Shown here: piece by piece, positions 1-7,928 of the stretch | Layout of the letters: each line of letters opens with the position of its first letter | Numbering within the stretch: position 1 is the stretch's first letter | DNA from: Streptomyces asoensis | GTDB lineage: Bacteria > Actinomycetota > Actinomycetes > Streptomycetales > Streptomycetaceae | NCBI RefSeq assembly: GCF_013085465.1 | Contig: NZ_CP049838.1 | Location: 4,836,001-4,900,000 of the forward strand | DNA: 64,000 nt | Direction of reading: 5' to 3' | Translations under genes and position numbers: made by a program | The notes under the pieces: model-generated | Database searches by the model: none | Told to the model about the DNA's origin: nothing | What the model saw: the letters and a program-made list of their open reading frames with translations, nothing else

Positions 1-1258
1 GTTCACGGCTGGTGGCGAGGATCGTGAGCCCGGGGCAGCGGGTGAGGAGGGTCTCGGCGAGGGCGGCGGCCGCGCCGATGACATGTTCGCAGTTGTCAAG
101 GATCAGGAGTTGGCTGCGCGGGGCGCAGTACTCGACGAGCAGGGCGACCGGGTCGTCCTGCGGGGACGCCAGCTCGGTGGTCATCAGGACGGTCTCGCGC
201 AGACCGAGGGCACTGACCACCGCGCCCGGCACCGCCTCCGGCCGGTCGAGCGGCGCCAGCTCGGCCAGCCACGCCTGCGGGAGCCCGGCGGCGGCTTCCT
301 CGGCGAGGCGGGTCTTCCCGGAGCCGCCCGGTCCGGTGAGCGTGACGAGACGGGCCCTGTGCAATTCGGAACGGATGGCGTCGAGCTCGGGTTCCCGGCC
401 CACGAAAGAGGTAAGTCGCGGACGGATGTTGCCGGTGCGCTCGGGGAGTTGGAGCGGGGTGCGGGGCGGTGGCGGTTCCACCGGTCCGGGGCTGTGGGCC
501 GATGGGGTGCCGTGGGCCGATGGGGTGCCGTGCGTGGGTTCCGGGCGGTTGAGGAGCTCGGTGTGCAGGGCGCGCAGGTGCGGGCCCGGGTCGGTGCCGA
601 GGCCGTCGGCGAGGGTGCGGCGGGCGGTCTCGTACGCGGCGAGGGCGTCGGCTTCGCGGCCGGTGTCGCGCAGGGCGCGGATGAGGAGGGCGTGCAGCGG
701 CTCGTCGTACGGGTGCGCCGCGGCCAGTTCGGTCAGGCGCGGTACGGCTTCGCGGGCGCGGCCGAGGAGGAGGTCCGCCTCGGCACGGGCGCGGGCGGCC
801 TCCAGCCGGAGGGCCTCGGGGCGGGTGGCCGCGGTGCGGTCGGGGAGATCGGCGAGGGCGGGGCCGCGCCACAGGGCGAGGGCATCGTCCAGGGTGCGGG
901 CGGCGGTGGGCGCGTCACCTCGTCGCAGCGCTTCATTGCCCTGGCGTACGAGTCGTTCGAAGACGAAGAGGTCGACGTCGTCCTCGGTCGCGGCGAGGCG
1001 GTACCCGCCCGGGGCGGAGGTGACGCTGTCCTTGCCGACGGCACGGCGGAGACGGCCGATCAGGGCCTGGAGGGCGGCCGGGGCGTCCTGGGGCGGGGTC
1101 TCGGCCCAGACCTCGTCGATGAGGGTGTCCGGGGCGGTGAGACGGCCCGGGCGGAGGGCCAGGGCCGTGAGGAGGGCGCGGAGCCGGGCACCGGGGACGG
1201 GTACGGCGGTGCCCTGGTCGTCCGCTGTCTGGGTGACCCCCAGAATTCTGTACCGCAC
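1..1258 (-). CDS. SARP/AfsR-like regulator, C-terminus cut by window edge
   Basis: Partial gene running off the left edge; about 419 codons are visible. The GTG start gives VRYRILGVTQ, the usual opening of Streptomyces BTAD regulators. Order: OmpR-type winged helix (about residues 1-95), bacterial transcriptional activation domain (about 95-240), a Pro-rich linker carrying a short duplication (HGTPSAHGTPSAH), then an NB-ARC-type ATPase whose P-loop GPGGSGKT lies near residue 307 and whose Walker B-like LLILDNCEHV lies near 383. Such proteins bind direct repeats in the promoters of secondary-metabolism genes, and the ATPase is thought to control them. It lies 58 bp downstream of the asparagine-synthetase-like gene on the same strand, so the two may be cotranscribed. 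The sensor/TPR C-terminus expected of a full AfsR-like protein lies outside the window. The family is clear; the target genes are unknown. Confidence 0.88.
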   Translation of the reverse strand, partial: MRYRILGVTQTADDQGTAVPVPGARLRALLTALALRPGRLTAPDTLIDEVWAETPPQDAPAALQALIGRLRRAVGKDSVTSAPGGYRLAATEDDVDLFVFERLVRQGNEALRRGDAPTAARTLDDALALWRGPALADLPDRTAATRPEALRLEAARARAEADLLLGRAREAVPRLTELAAAHPYDEPLHALLIRALRDTGREADALAAYETARRTLADGLGTDPGPHLRALHTELLNRPEPTHGTPSAHGTPSAHSPGPVEPPPPRTPLQLPERTGNIRPRLTSFVGREPELDAIRSELHRARLVTLTGPGGSGKTRLAEEAAAGLPQAWLAELAPLDRPEAVPGAVVSALGLRETVLMTTELASPQDDPVALLVEYCAPRSQLLILDNCEHVIGAAAALAETLLTRCPGLTILATSRE

Positions 1259-1316
1259 CGGTTCATTGTCACCGGGGGTGAGGCTTGGGGCACGGGGTTT
1301 GTGGGCGGCGGGTCTC

Positions 1317-3437
1317 TCACCCTCCGGAGGAGACCGCCCGTCTCTGGGGGGCGATGCCCGCCGGTACCGCACGCGCGCGTGCCGGTGTGCCCGTCCAGCA
1401 GGTGCCCCTGCGGGACAGCAGGCGGCGGAGCCAGAGTTCCAGGGAGATCAGGTCGGCCAGGCCGTCCAGGGGGAGGGGTTCGCCCGCCGCGGCGGCCCGG
1501 AGGGCCTCGCGGACCACTCTCGCCTCGATCAGGCCCGCCTCCGCGAGGAGGGGCGCCTCGAAGAGGGTGAGGAGGGGGTCCATGGCCATGCGCAGGCCCG
1601 CGCGCGCCGCCGCGGTGGCGGACGCCTGGGAGGGGGCGCCCCAGCCCGGCGGGAGGTCGGTGACGCCGGCGCCCTTCAGGACGGTGCGCAGGATCGCGGC
1701 GCGTGCCCCCGGTTGCACGCGCAGGGTCTCGGGGAGCGCGCGGCACGCGCGGACGACCTGGTTGTCGAGGAACGGCGCGTGCAGTCGCTGGGAGCGGATC
1801 TCGGCGGCCTGCTCCAGGACGCGCAGGTCCATGGCGTGCCGGGCGAGGGCCGCACGGGCCCGGTAGTCGCCCGGACGCTGGCCGGGACCCACGCCGGTAC
1901 GGTGCGCGGCCCCCTGGAGGCGAACCGATACTTCAGCCAGCGCCTCCCCCGTCAGCCAGCGCGCGGCCGGGCCCGCGCCACCCCAGGTGAGGGCCGCCAG
2001 GGACGCCCCTACGGCGCCTGAGTCGTCGTCAAAGCTGAAGCTGCGGTGCAGCAGGCGTTCGGCCAGGCCCTCCACTCCCGCGCGGTACGGCGTACGGGCC
2101 AGTCGGCGGGCCGCGCCGTACACGCGCGCGGGGACGAGCACCGAGCCGTCGGCCTTCGTCAGCGCCGCCACCGGGCGCACCAGATGACGGCGCTTGCGGT
2201 CCATCAACAGGTCCGCGAGGCGGGCCGGGTGGGCGTCCAGCACCTGCCGGGCGCCGTAGCCCGTGAAGTGGTCCGCGCTGCCCGCTGCGAGGCGCGCCCG
2301 GTGACGGGCGGCCGTGACCAGGCTCGGGCCGGGTTCGTCGGTCAGCGGGCCGTCCAGGTCGGCGTACGGCAGTGCCTCCTCGCCGCCGGCCACCACGACG
2401 TGGTGCAGGCGCGGGTTGGCCGCGAGGGCGCCGGCCCGTTCCAGCTCGGCCTCGCGCCCGCCGACGGCCAGGTCGTTGAAGGTGACGGCCAGCAGCCGCT
2501 CCCCCGCGCCCGTGCCGTGGCCCAGCAGCGTGCCCGGCATGCCGGGCAGGCCCGCCGCGAGGAGCGCCAGCGTGCCGGAGGCCGGACCGCCGGAGAGGTC
2601 GGCGCCGATACCCGGGACGGGCATCCCGCGCGCGGCACGCCGTTCCGCGGGGCCCATGCCGGGCACGGGGCCGGGGTCGATGTCGGGGACGTGCCGGGGC
2701 GCGGCCAGACGCGCGCGTACCGCCTCGATGAGCGCGTCCCGTACGGCGCCGACCGCGCTGTCCGGGTCGGCGAGGGGCGCCGCCACGGCGAGCGAGGCGA
2801 CCGGCTCGTACCCGGCGATCTCACGGGCCCCGGCGCGAAGGATCAGCGCGTGCCCCGGCGGAATGCGGTGTACGCCGTCGTACGGGGTGGAGTCGTGCAG
2901 GGCGGCCGGTACGTCGGGGGCGGCGAGGAGCGCCGCCAGGTGGCCGAAGTCGAGGTTGGCCTCGATGAGGTCGGCCAGCGGCAGCGCGGCCGTCGCGTAC
3001 GCCGTGCCGCCGGCCCAGGGAGTGTGGAACACCGGGCGCGCGCCCGCCAGATCGCCGCAGACGGTGATGCGCCGGCCGACCTGGACGATCGCCGTGTAGC
3101 TGCCCGGCCAGGCCGTCAGATGCCGAAGTGCCCCTCCGCGCGCGGCGAACAGTCCGACGCGCAGCTGTTCGTCGGTCGCGCCGCAGGTGCCGAGGACCGC
3201 GACCCGGGTCTGGGCGTCGGCCTTGACCACCCGCACCTCGTCGGGGCGCCAGTCGCCGACGGCCCACAGCGGATCGGGGTCGCCCCACAGGAGTTGGGAG
3301 CCGACCGGGTGCAGGGTCTCGCCGTCGTGGCCGACCCGCCCTCCGTACGCCGCATCGTCGTCGTGACGACTGTCGTACGCGACGGATCCGCCCAGCGCGC
3401 CCGTGGCGGTGCTGCTCCATCCCACCAACCACCGCAT
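1317..3437 (-). CDS. Asparagine synthetase-like protein (lasso-cyclase-like), degenerate active site
   Basis: A 706-residue protein related to class B asparagine synthetases and the lasso-peptide macrolactam cyclases derived from them. The start at MRWLVGWS is fixed by a GGAGG box 6 nt upstream; an open frame further upstream has no such support. The N-terminal Ntn/glutaminase-like half lacks the catalytic Cys2 (position 2 is Arg), so glutamine hydrolysis is not expected. The synthetase PPi-loop, normally SGGxDS, reads LSGGPASG near residue 279, with Asp replaced by Ala. The C-terminal part keeps the helical signature around APFLDNQVVRACRALPE. No lasso precursor, RRE or leader peptidase gene is visible nearby. 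It is therefore either a specialised amide ligase or a catalytically dead relative. A divergent NsdA-like regulator lies on one side and a SARP gene on the other, which suggests a regulatory or secondary-metabolism role (inference). Confidence 0.75.
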   Translation of the reverse strand: MRWLVGWSSTATGALGGSVAYDSRHDDDAAYGGRVGHDGETLHPVGSQLLWGDPDPLWAVGDWRPDEVRVVKADAQTRVAVLGTCGATDEQLRVGLFAARGGALRHLTAWPGSYTAIVQVGRRITVCGDLAGARPVFHTPWAGGTAYATAALPLADLIEANLDFGHLAALLAAPDVPAALHDSTPYDGVHRIPPGHALILRAGAREIAGYEPVASLAVAAPLADPDSAVGAVRDALIEAVRARLAAPRHVPDIDPGPVPGMGPAERRAARGMPVPGIGADLSGGPASGTLALLAAGLPGMPGTLLGHGTGAGERLLAVTFNDLAVGGREAELERAGALAANPRLHHVVVAGGEEALPYADLDGPLTDEPGPSLVTAARHRARLAAGSADHFTGYGARQVLDAHPARLADLLMDRKRRHLVRPVAALTKADGSVLVPARVYGAARRLARTPYRAGVEGLAERLLHRSFSFDDDSGAVGASLAALTWGGAGPAARWLTGEALAEVSVRLQGAAHRTGVGPGQRPGDYRARAALARHAMDLRVLEQAAEIRSQRLHAPFLDNQVVRACRALPETLRVQPGARAAILRTVLKGAGVTDLPPGWGAPSQASATAAARAGLRMAMDPLLTLFEAPLLAEAGLIEARVVREALRAAAAGEPLPLDGLADLISLELWLRRLLSRRGTCWTGTPARARAVPAGIAPQRRAVSSGG

Positions 3438-4144
3438 GGACGCCTCCACAGGCTGTGGACAACCGAGTGCACCGCACGAACGGTTCACCATGCTGCCACG
3501 AAGAACGCGCCGTAGAAGGAGGCGGCGCCGCTCGCGATCCGGGGACTGCGCCCGCGTCAACACGTCGGCGCCGCTGGGGGAGTCCCTGCGCACCCCGGTG
3601 TCTACGACGTGAATGCGCCCCCGGTACGCTCCCTCAAGACGCCCTGTGCGCCCTCGATTTCCATGGTGGGAGGCCTTGTCCCCCACAGAGCAGAGGGTCG
3701 ATTTTCGGCCAAATCCCCGCTGTGCGCCGCGCGTCGAGAACGTCCCGCGCAGGCTTCGCACACGCTCCGTACACACGCGCGTGCCCTTGTAAGGCTCGCG
3801 CCGGTCCGGGAGACGGACGCCGCCTCCCGGACCGTTCCGCCGCCCGCGGGGATGAAGGCGGCGGTGTCCCCCAGCCCACTGGATCCAGTACAGCGGGCCG
3901 ACCCACGCACGACCCATGGAACCGCTCCCGTGGCGGCCGGAGAAGAGCGCACGGCCGGGCGCACGGCCACACAGCGGGAGCACGCCGCGACGGTCCGTAC
4001 CGGCGCCCCGACTTTCGTACGGACCACAATCCCGCCAACCGGAAGAATGCCCCTTAACGCTTGGGATGCGGCGAACTACGCTGGGTTTACGAATGCCGCA
4101 TGGTTATGCCAGCGCGGCAGCCGTCTGTGTCGAGGGGTGGCGCA
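3438..4144. other. Divergent intergenic region without a convincing gene
   Basis: About 700 bp between two divergently transcribed genes. Several open frames cross it on both strands, but they have arginine-rich compositions typical of shadow reading in GC-rich DNA and no ribosome-binding site. I looked for a lasso precursor peptide and saw none. It presumably carries the promoters of both flanking genes; the least GC-rich part (about 4020-4110) adjoins the rightward gene. Confidence 0.5.
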
Positions 4145-5569
4145 ATGTCCAGGGAGCAACGCGGGCCGAACGAAAAACTCGGCGCCGTTCTCGCCCTCGC
4201 GGGAATCAGCAACGCAGGACTCGCGCGACGCGTCAACGATCTTGGCGCTCAACGCGGGTTGACTCTTCGCTACGACAAGACGTCCGTGGCGCGCTGGGTG
4301 TCGAAGGGCATGGTGCCGCAGGGCGCCGCGCCCCACCTCATCGCGGCCGCCATCGGTCAGAAGCTCGGCCGTCCGGTGCCGCTCCACGAGATCGGCCTGG
4401 CGGACGCGGATCCCGCGCCCGAAGTGGGCCTCGCCTTCCCCAGGGACGTCAACCAGGCCGTGCGCTCGGCCACGGAGCTCTATCGCCTCGACCTCGCCGG
4501 CCGCCGGGCCGGTTCCGGGGGCATCTGGCAGTCGCTGGCCGGATCGTTCGCAGTAAGCGCGTACGCGACGCCCGCCTCACGGTGGCTGATAACCCCGGCC
4601 GACAGTTCGGTGGCGCGCGACGCACACCTCGTGGAGGAGTCCGGCGCACCGCTCAAAGTCGGCCACAGCGATGTGCAGAAGCTGCGGGAGGCCGCCGAGG
4701 ACGCCAGACGCTGGGACTCCAAGTACGGAGGCGGCGACTGGCGTTCGTCCATGGTGCCGGAGTGCCTGCGGGTGGAGGCGGCTCCGCTGCTGCTCGGCTC
4801 GTACTCCGACGAGGTCGGCCGGGCCCTGTTCGGGGCTAGCGCCGAACTGACCCGGCTGGCGGGATGGATGGCCTTCGACACCGGTCAGCAGGAGGCCGCG
4901 CAGCGCTACTACATCCAGGCGCTGCGGCTCGCCCGCGCGGCGGCCGACGTACCCCTCGGGGGCTATGTCCTGGCCTCCATGTCCCTCCAGGCCACGTACC
5001 GCGGCTTCGGCGACGAGGGCGTCGATCTCGCGCAGGCCGCCCTGGAGCGCAACCGGGGGCTGGCCACGGCCCGCACGATGAGCTTCTTCCGGCTCGTCGA
5101 GGCACGCGCGCACGCACGCGCCGGGGACGCGCATGCCGCCGGCGCGGCGCTGAAGGCCGCCGAGGGCTGGCTGGAGCGGTCCCGTGACGGCGACCACGAC
5201 CCGTCCTGGCTCGGCTTCTACTCCTACGACCGTTTCGCCGCCGACGCGGCCGAGTGCTACCGCGACCTGAAGGCGCCGCGTCAGGTGCGGAGGTTCACCG
5301 AGCAGGCGCTGTCGCAGCCGACGGAGGAGTTCGTGCGGTCGCACGGGCTGCGGCTCGTCGTCTCGGCGGTCGCCGAACTGGAGTCGGGGAACCTCGACGC
5401 CGCCTGCGCGCAGGGGGTGCGGGCCGTGGAGGTGGCCGGGCGTATCTCCTCCGCCCGCACCACCGAGTACGTCAAGGATCTTCTGCATCGGCTGGAGCCC
5501 TACGGCGATGAACCCCGGGTGGTGGAATTGCGCGAGCGGGCCCGGCCTCTGCTGATGACTCCGGCGTAG
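4145..5569 (+). CDS. NsdA-like developmental regulator (HTH plus TPR-like repeats)
   Basis: A 474-residue cytoplasmic protein of the Streptomyces family that includes NsdA, described as a negative regulator of differentiation and antibiotic production, and 'sporulation-associated' paralogues. The start [13 protein letters not shown] follows a GAGGGGTGG box; a frame extending further upstream is less likely. The N-terminus (about 10-75) resembles a helix-turn-helix with the conserved stretch [13 protein letters not shown] and [14 protein letters not shown]. The rest is helical and Ala/Leu-rich, with TPR-like repeats (for example around [19 protein letters not shown]). It may bind DNA or act through protein contacts; the ligand is unknown. 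It stands alone, divergent from the asparagine-synthetase-like gene and followed 98 bp later by lhgO. Whether it is the orthologue of NsdA or a paralogue cannot be told from this sequence alone. Confidence 0.75.
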   Translation: MSREQRGPNEKLGAVLALAGISNAGLARRVNDLGAQRGLTLRYDKTSVARWVSKGMVPQGAAPHLIAAAIGQKLGRPVPLHEIGLADADPAPEVGLAFPRDVNQAVRSATELYRLDLAGRRAGSGGIWQSLAGSFAVSAYATPASRWLITPADSSVARDAHLVEESGAPLKVGHSDVQKLREAAEDARRWDSKYGGGDWRSSMVPECLRVEAAPLLLGSYSDEVGRALFGASAELTRLAGWMAFDTGQQEAAQRYYIQALRLARAAADVPLGGYVLASMSLQATYRGFGDEGVDLAQAALERNRGLATARTMSFFRLVEARAHARAGDAHAAGAALKAAEGWLERSRDGDHDPSWLGFYSYDRFAADAAECYRDLKAPRQVRRFTEQALSQPTEEFVRSHGLRLVVSAVAELESGNLDAACAQGVRAVEVAGRISSARTTEYVKDLLHRLEPYGDEPRVVELRERARPLLMTPA

Positions 5570-5667
5570 GAGGGCGCAGGACGGCGCAGGACCGGCATGA
5601 CGCCCGCCCCGGGTTTGAAGGCACTGTCAGTGGCGCAGTGCACTATCGAAGCCGGGAGGTGGTGCAC

Positions 5668-6876
5668 GTGTCGAAGATCGCTTACGACTGTGATGTGCTC
5701 GTGGTCGGCGGGGGCATCGTCGGGCTGTCCACGGCGTATGCGATCACGCGTGCCGCGCCGGGTACACGGGTGACGGTGCTGGAGAAGGAGCCCGGGGTGG
5801 CCCGGCACCAGACGGGGCGCAACAGCGGGGTCATCCACAGCGGGATCTACTACCGGCCGGGGTCGCTGAAGGCGCGGTACGCGGTGCGGGGCGCGGCCGA
5901 GCTGACGAAGTTCTGCGCGGAGTACGGCATCGCGCACTCCGTCACCGGCAAACTGATCGTCGCCACGGACCGGGCGGAGCTGCCCCGGCTGCACGCGCTG
6001 GTCCAGCGCGGCCGGGAGAACGGCATTCCGGTCCGGGAACTGGGCGCCGCCCAGATCGCGGAGTACGAGCCCGAGGTCCGGGGACTCGCCGCCATACGCG
6101 TGCGGACGACGGGGATCTGCGACTACACGGCCGTCGCACGGCAGCTGGGCCAGGCCTCCGGGGCGGAGATCCGGTACGGCGCGCGGGCCGTGCGGATCGA
6201 CCGGCGGCCGGAGCGCGGGGTGGCGGTGCTCACCGCGCGCGGGGACGTCGTACGGGGGCGGGTGCTGGTGAACTGCGCCGGGCTGTACTCCGACGAGGTC
6301 GCCCGGCTGACGGGGGACGAGCCCGAGGTGCGGATCGTGCCGTTCCGGGGCGAGTACTACGAACTGGCGCGGCCGGAGCTGGTGCGCGGGCTGGTGTATC
6401 CGGTGCCCGATCCGGCGTTCCCGTTCCTCGGCGTCCATCTGACCAGGGGGATCGACGGGGGCGTGCACGTCGGCCCCAATGCCGTGCCGGCACTGGCCCG
6501 GGAGGGGTACGGCTGGGGTGTCGTACGGCCCCGCGAGGCGATGGCGACGGCGGCCTGGCCCGGGGTGTGGCGGATGGGCCGGCAGCACTGGCGGTACGGG
6601 GTCGGGGAGCTGCGGCGGTCGGTGTCGAAGGGGGCGTTCGTGGACGCGGTGCGCCGGCTGCTGCCGGCGGTGGAGGAGGGGGACCTGGTGCGGGCGGCGG
6701 CCGGGGTGCGGGCGCAGGCGGTGCTGCGGGACGGCGCTCTGGTGGACGACTTCCTGATACGGGAGGGGCCACGGGCGATCCACGTGCTGAACGCGCCCTC
6801 ACCGGCGGCCACCGCCTCACTGCCGATCGGGCGAGAGGTGGCCCGCCGGGCCCTGGGAGCACTGACCGACGCGTGA
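5668..6876 (+). CDS. lhgO: L-2-hydroxyglutarate oxidase (FAD-dependent)
   Basis: A 402-residue DAO-family flavoprotein expected to oxidise L-2-hydroxyglutarate to 2-oxoglutarate with FAD. I chose the GTG giving VSKIAYDCD because GGGAGGT lies 7 nt upstream; GTG codons 6 and 30 nt further upstream are less well placed. The Rossmann dinucleotide motif VVGGGIVG is near residues 11-18, and the family hallmark ARHQTGRNSGVIHSGIYY near 45-62 matches LhgO/YgaF. The C-terminus contains GVRAQAVLRDG and FLIREG, conserved in LhgO. Length fits the family (about 400). The gene follows the NsdA-like gene by about 100 bp and precedes trmB by 94 bp on the same strand. In the leader, the overlapping repeats CACTGTCAGTG and CAGTGCACT could be a regulator site; this is not established. 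The family is certain; the alternative name L-2-hydroxyglutarate dehydrogenase applies if another electron acceptor is used. Confidence 0.9.
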   Translation: MSKIAYDCDVLVVGGGIVGLSTAYAITRAAPGTRVTVLEKEPGVARHQTGRNSGVIHSGIYYRPGSLKARYAVRGAAELTKFCAEYGIAHSVTGKLIVATDRAELPRLHALVQRGRENGIPVRELGAAQIAEYEPEVRGLAAIRVRTTGICDYTAVARQLGQASGAEIRYGARAVRIDRRPERGVAVLTARGDVVRGRVLVNCAGLYSDEVARLTGDEPEVRIVPFRGEYYELARPELVRGLVYPVPDPAFPFLGVHLTRGIDGGVHVGPNAVPALAREGYGWGVVRPREAMATAAWPGVWRMGRQHWRYGVGELRRSVSKGAFVDAVRRLLPAVEEGDLVRAAAGVRAQAVLRDGALVDDFLIREGPRAIHVLNAPSPAATASLPIGREVARRALGALTDA

Positions 6877-6954
6877 GCGACCGGGTGCCGCGCTCACGTG
6901 GGCGGCGGTCGGGTGCCGGGCTCCCGGGCGCGGCCGGCACCTGGAGCCGACCCG

Positions 6955-6960
6955 TAAAAT
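6955..6960 (+). promoter_or_regulatory. Candidate -10 element (TAAAAT) for trmB
   Basis: TAAAAT sits 10 nt before the GTG start of trmB. A transcript starting in the usual place would have almost no leader, a common arrangement in Streptomyces. No clear -35 is visible. Confidence 0.4.
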
Positions 6961-6970
6961 CGACCCCACT

Positions 6971-7813
6971 GTGTCTGATTCCGTGAGCACCCCCGAAGTC
7001 CCCCAGCCCTTTCCCGGTGGCGAGCACCACCCGGGCGAGTCCGTTCGGCACACCCGGGCCAAGGGGGAGCCCCGGTTCCCCGACGGGCCCAAGGCCGATC
7101 CCGCCGGGTCGCACTTCGAGCGGCGGATCCGGAGTTTCCAGCCCCGGCGCAGCCGGGTGACGGCCGGGCAGGCGGACGCGTTGCAGCGGCTGTGGGCCAA
7201 GTGGGGGCTCGACATCGACGGGCACCCCGTCGACCTCGCCGAGCTGTTCGGCGACGACCGTCCCGTCGTGCTGGAGATCGGCTTCGGCATGGGTGAGGCG
7301 ACCGCTCAGATGGCGGCCGCCGACCCGGACACCGGCATCCTCGCGGTGGACGTGCACACACCCGGCCAGGGAAATCTGCTCAACCTCGCGGACCGCACCG
7401 GGCTGACCAACGTCCGGGTGGCCAACGGTGACGCGATCATCCTGCTGCGCGAGATGCTGCCGGCGGACTCGCTCGACGGACTGCGCGTCTACTTCCCCGA
7501 CCCCTGGCCGAAGAAGCGCCACCACAAGCGGCGCCTCATCCAGCCCGAGTTCCTCGACCTGGCCGCGACGCGACTGAGACCGGGTGCGACCGTGCACTGC
7601 GCCACGGACTGGGAGCCGTACGCCGAGCAGATGCTCGAGGTGCTCACCGCGCACCCCCGCTTCGAGAACACCCGGGCCGACGGCGGGTTCGCGCCCCGGC
7701 CCGAGTTCCGGCCGCTGACCCGTTTCGAGGGACAGGGTCTGGACAAGGGTCACGTCGTGAACGATCTGCTCTTCCGTCGCGTACAGCATCGCGTCCAGCC
7801 CGGAGATCGCTGA
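6971..7813 (+). CDS. trmB: tRNA (guanine-N7)-methyltransferase
   Basis: A 280-residue SAM-dependent methyltransferase that makes m7G46 in the variable loop of tRNAs. The SAM-binding motif LEIGFGMGE is at about 101-109, the catalytic/RNA-binding signature YFPDPWPKKRHHKRR at about 174-188, and the conserved ATDWEPYAEQM near 211-221, all diagnostic of TrmB. The N-terminus (about 55 residues rich in Pro/Gly/Glu) is longer than in Proteobacteria, as is usual in Streptomyces. The GTG start has no clear Shine-Dalgarno box and lies just behind a TAAAAT hexamer, so the message may be leaderless. A cluster of 12-bp tandem repeats begins 4 bp after the stop codon. Confidence 0.95.
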   Translation: MSDSVSTPEVPQPFPGGEHHPGESVRHTRAKGEPRFPDGPKADPAGSHFERRIRSFQPRRSRVTAGQADALQRLWAKWGLDIDGHPVDLAELFGDDRPVVLEIGFGMGEATAQMAAADPDTGILAVDVHTPGQGNLLNLADRTGLTNVRVANGDAIILLREMLPADSLDGLRVYFPDPWPKKRHHKRRLIQPEFLDLAATRLRPGATVHCATDWEPYAEQMLEVLTAHPRFENTRADGGFAPRPEFRPLTRFEGQGLDKGHVVNDLLFRRVQHRVQPGDR

Positions 7814-7816
7814 CCG

Positions 7817-7876
7817 ACCAAGGGATCGACCAAGGGATCGACCAAGGGATCAATCAAGAGATCAGCCAAGGGATCA
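7817..7876. repeat. Five tandem 12-bp repeats (accaagggatcg)
   Basis: Five head-to-tail 12-mers: two exact copies of accaagggatcg, then accaagggatca, atcaagagatca and gccaagggatca. They fill the gap between the trmB stop and the promoter of the PrsW-like gene. They may be replication slippage or an iteron-like binding site. Confidence 0.85.
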
Positions 7877-7915
7877 CCGACCGACCTCCCCCTCCACCAC
7901 AGTCCCCTCGCTCGT

Positions 7916-7921
7916 TAGGGT
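7916..7921 (+). promoter_or_regulatory. -10 element (TAGGGT) of a likely leaderless transcript
   Basis: TAGGGT ends 7 nt before the GTG start of the PrsW-like protease gene, which has no Shine-Dalgarno box. This spacing predicts transcription starting at or next to the start codon. Confidence 0.5.
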
Positions 7922-7928
7922 CGATGCC

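Noticed and set aside
1317..4144. A lasso-peptide gene cluster around the asparagine-synthetase-like gene
   Set aside because: No precursor peptide, RRE or B-protein is visible and the cyclase-type active site is altered.
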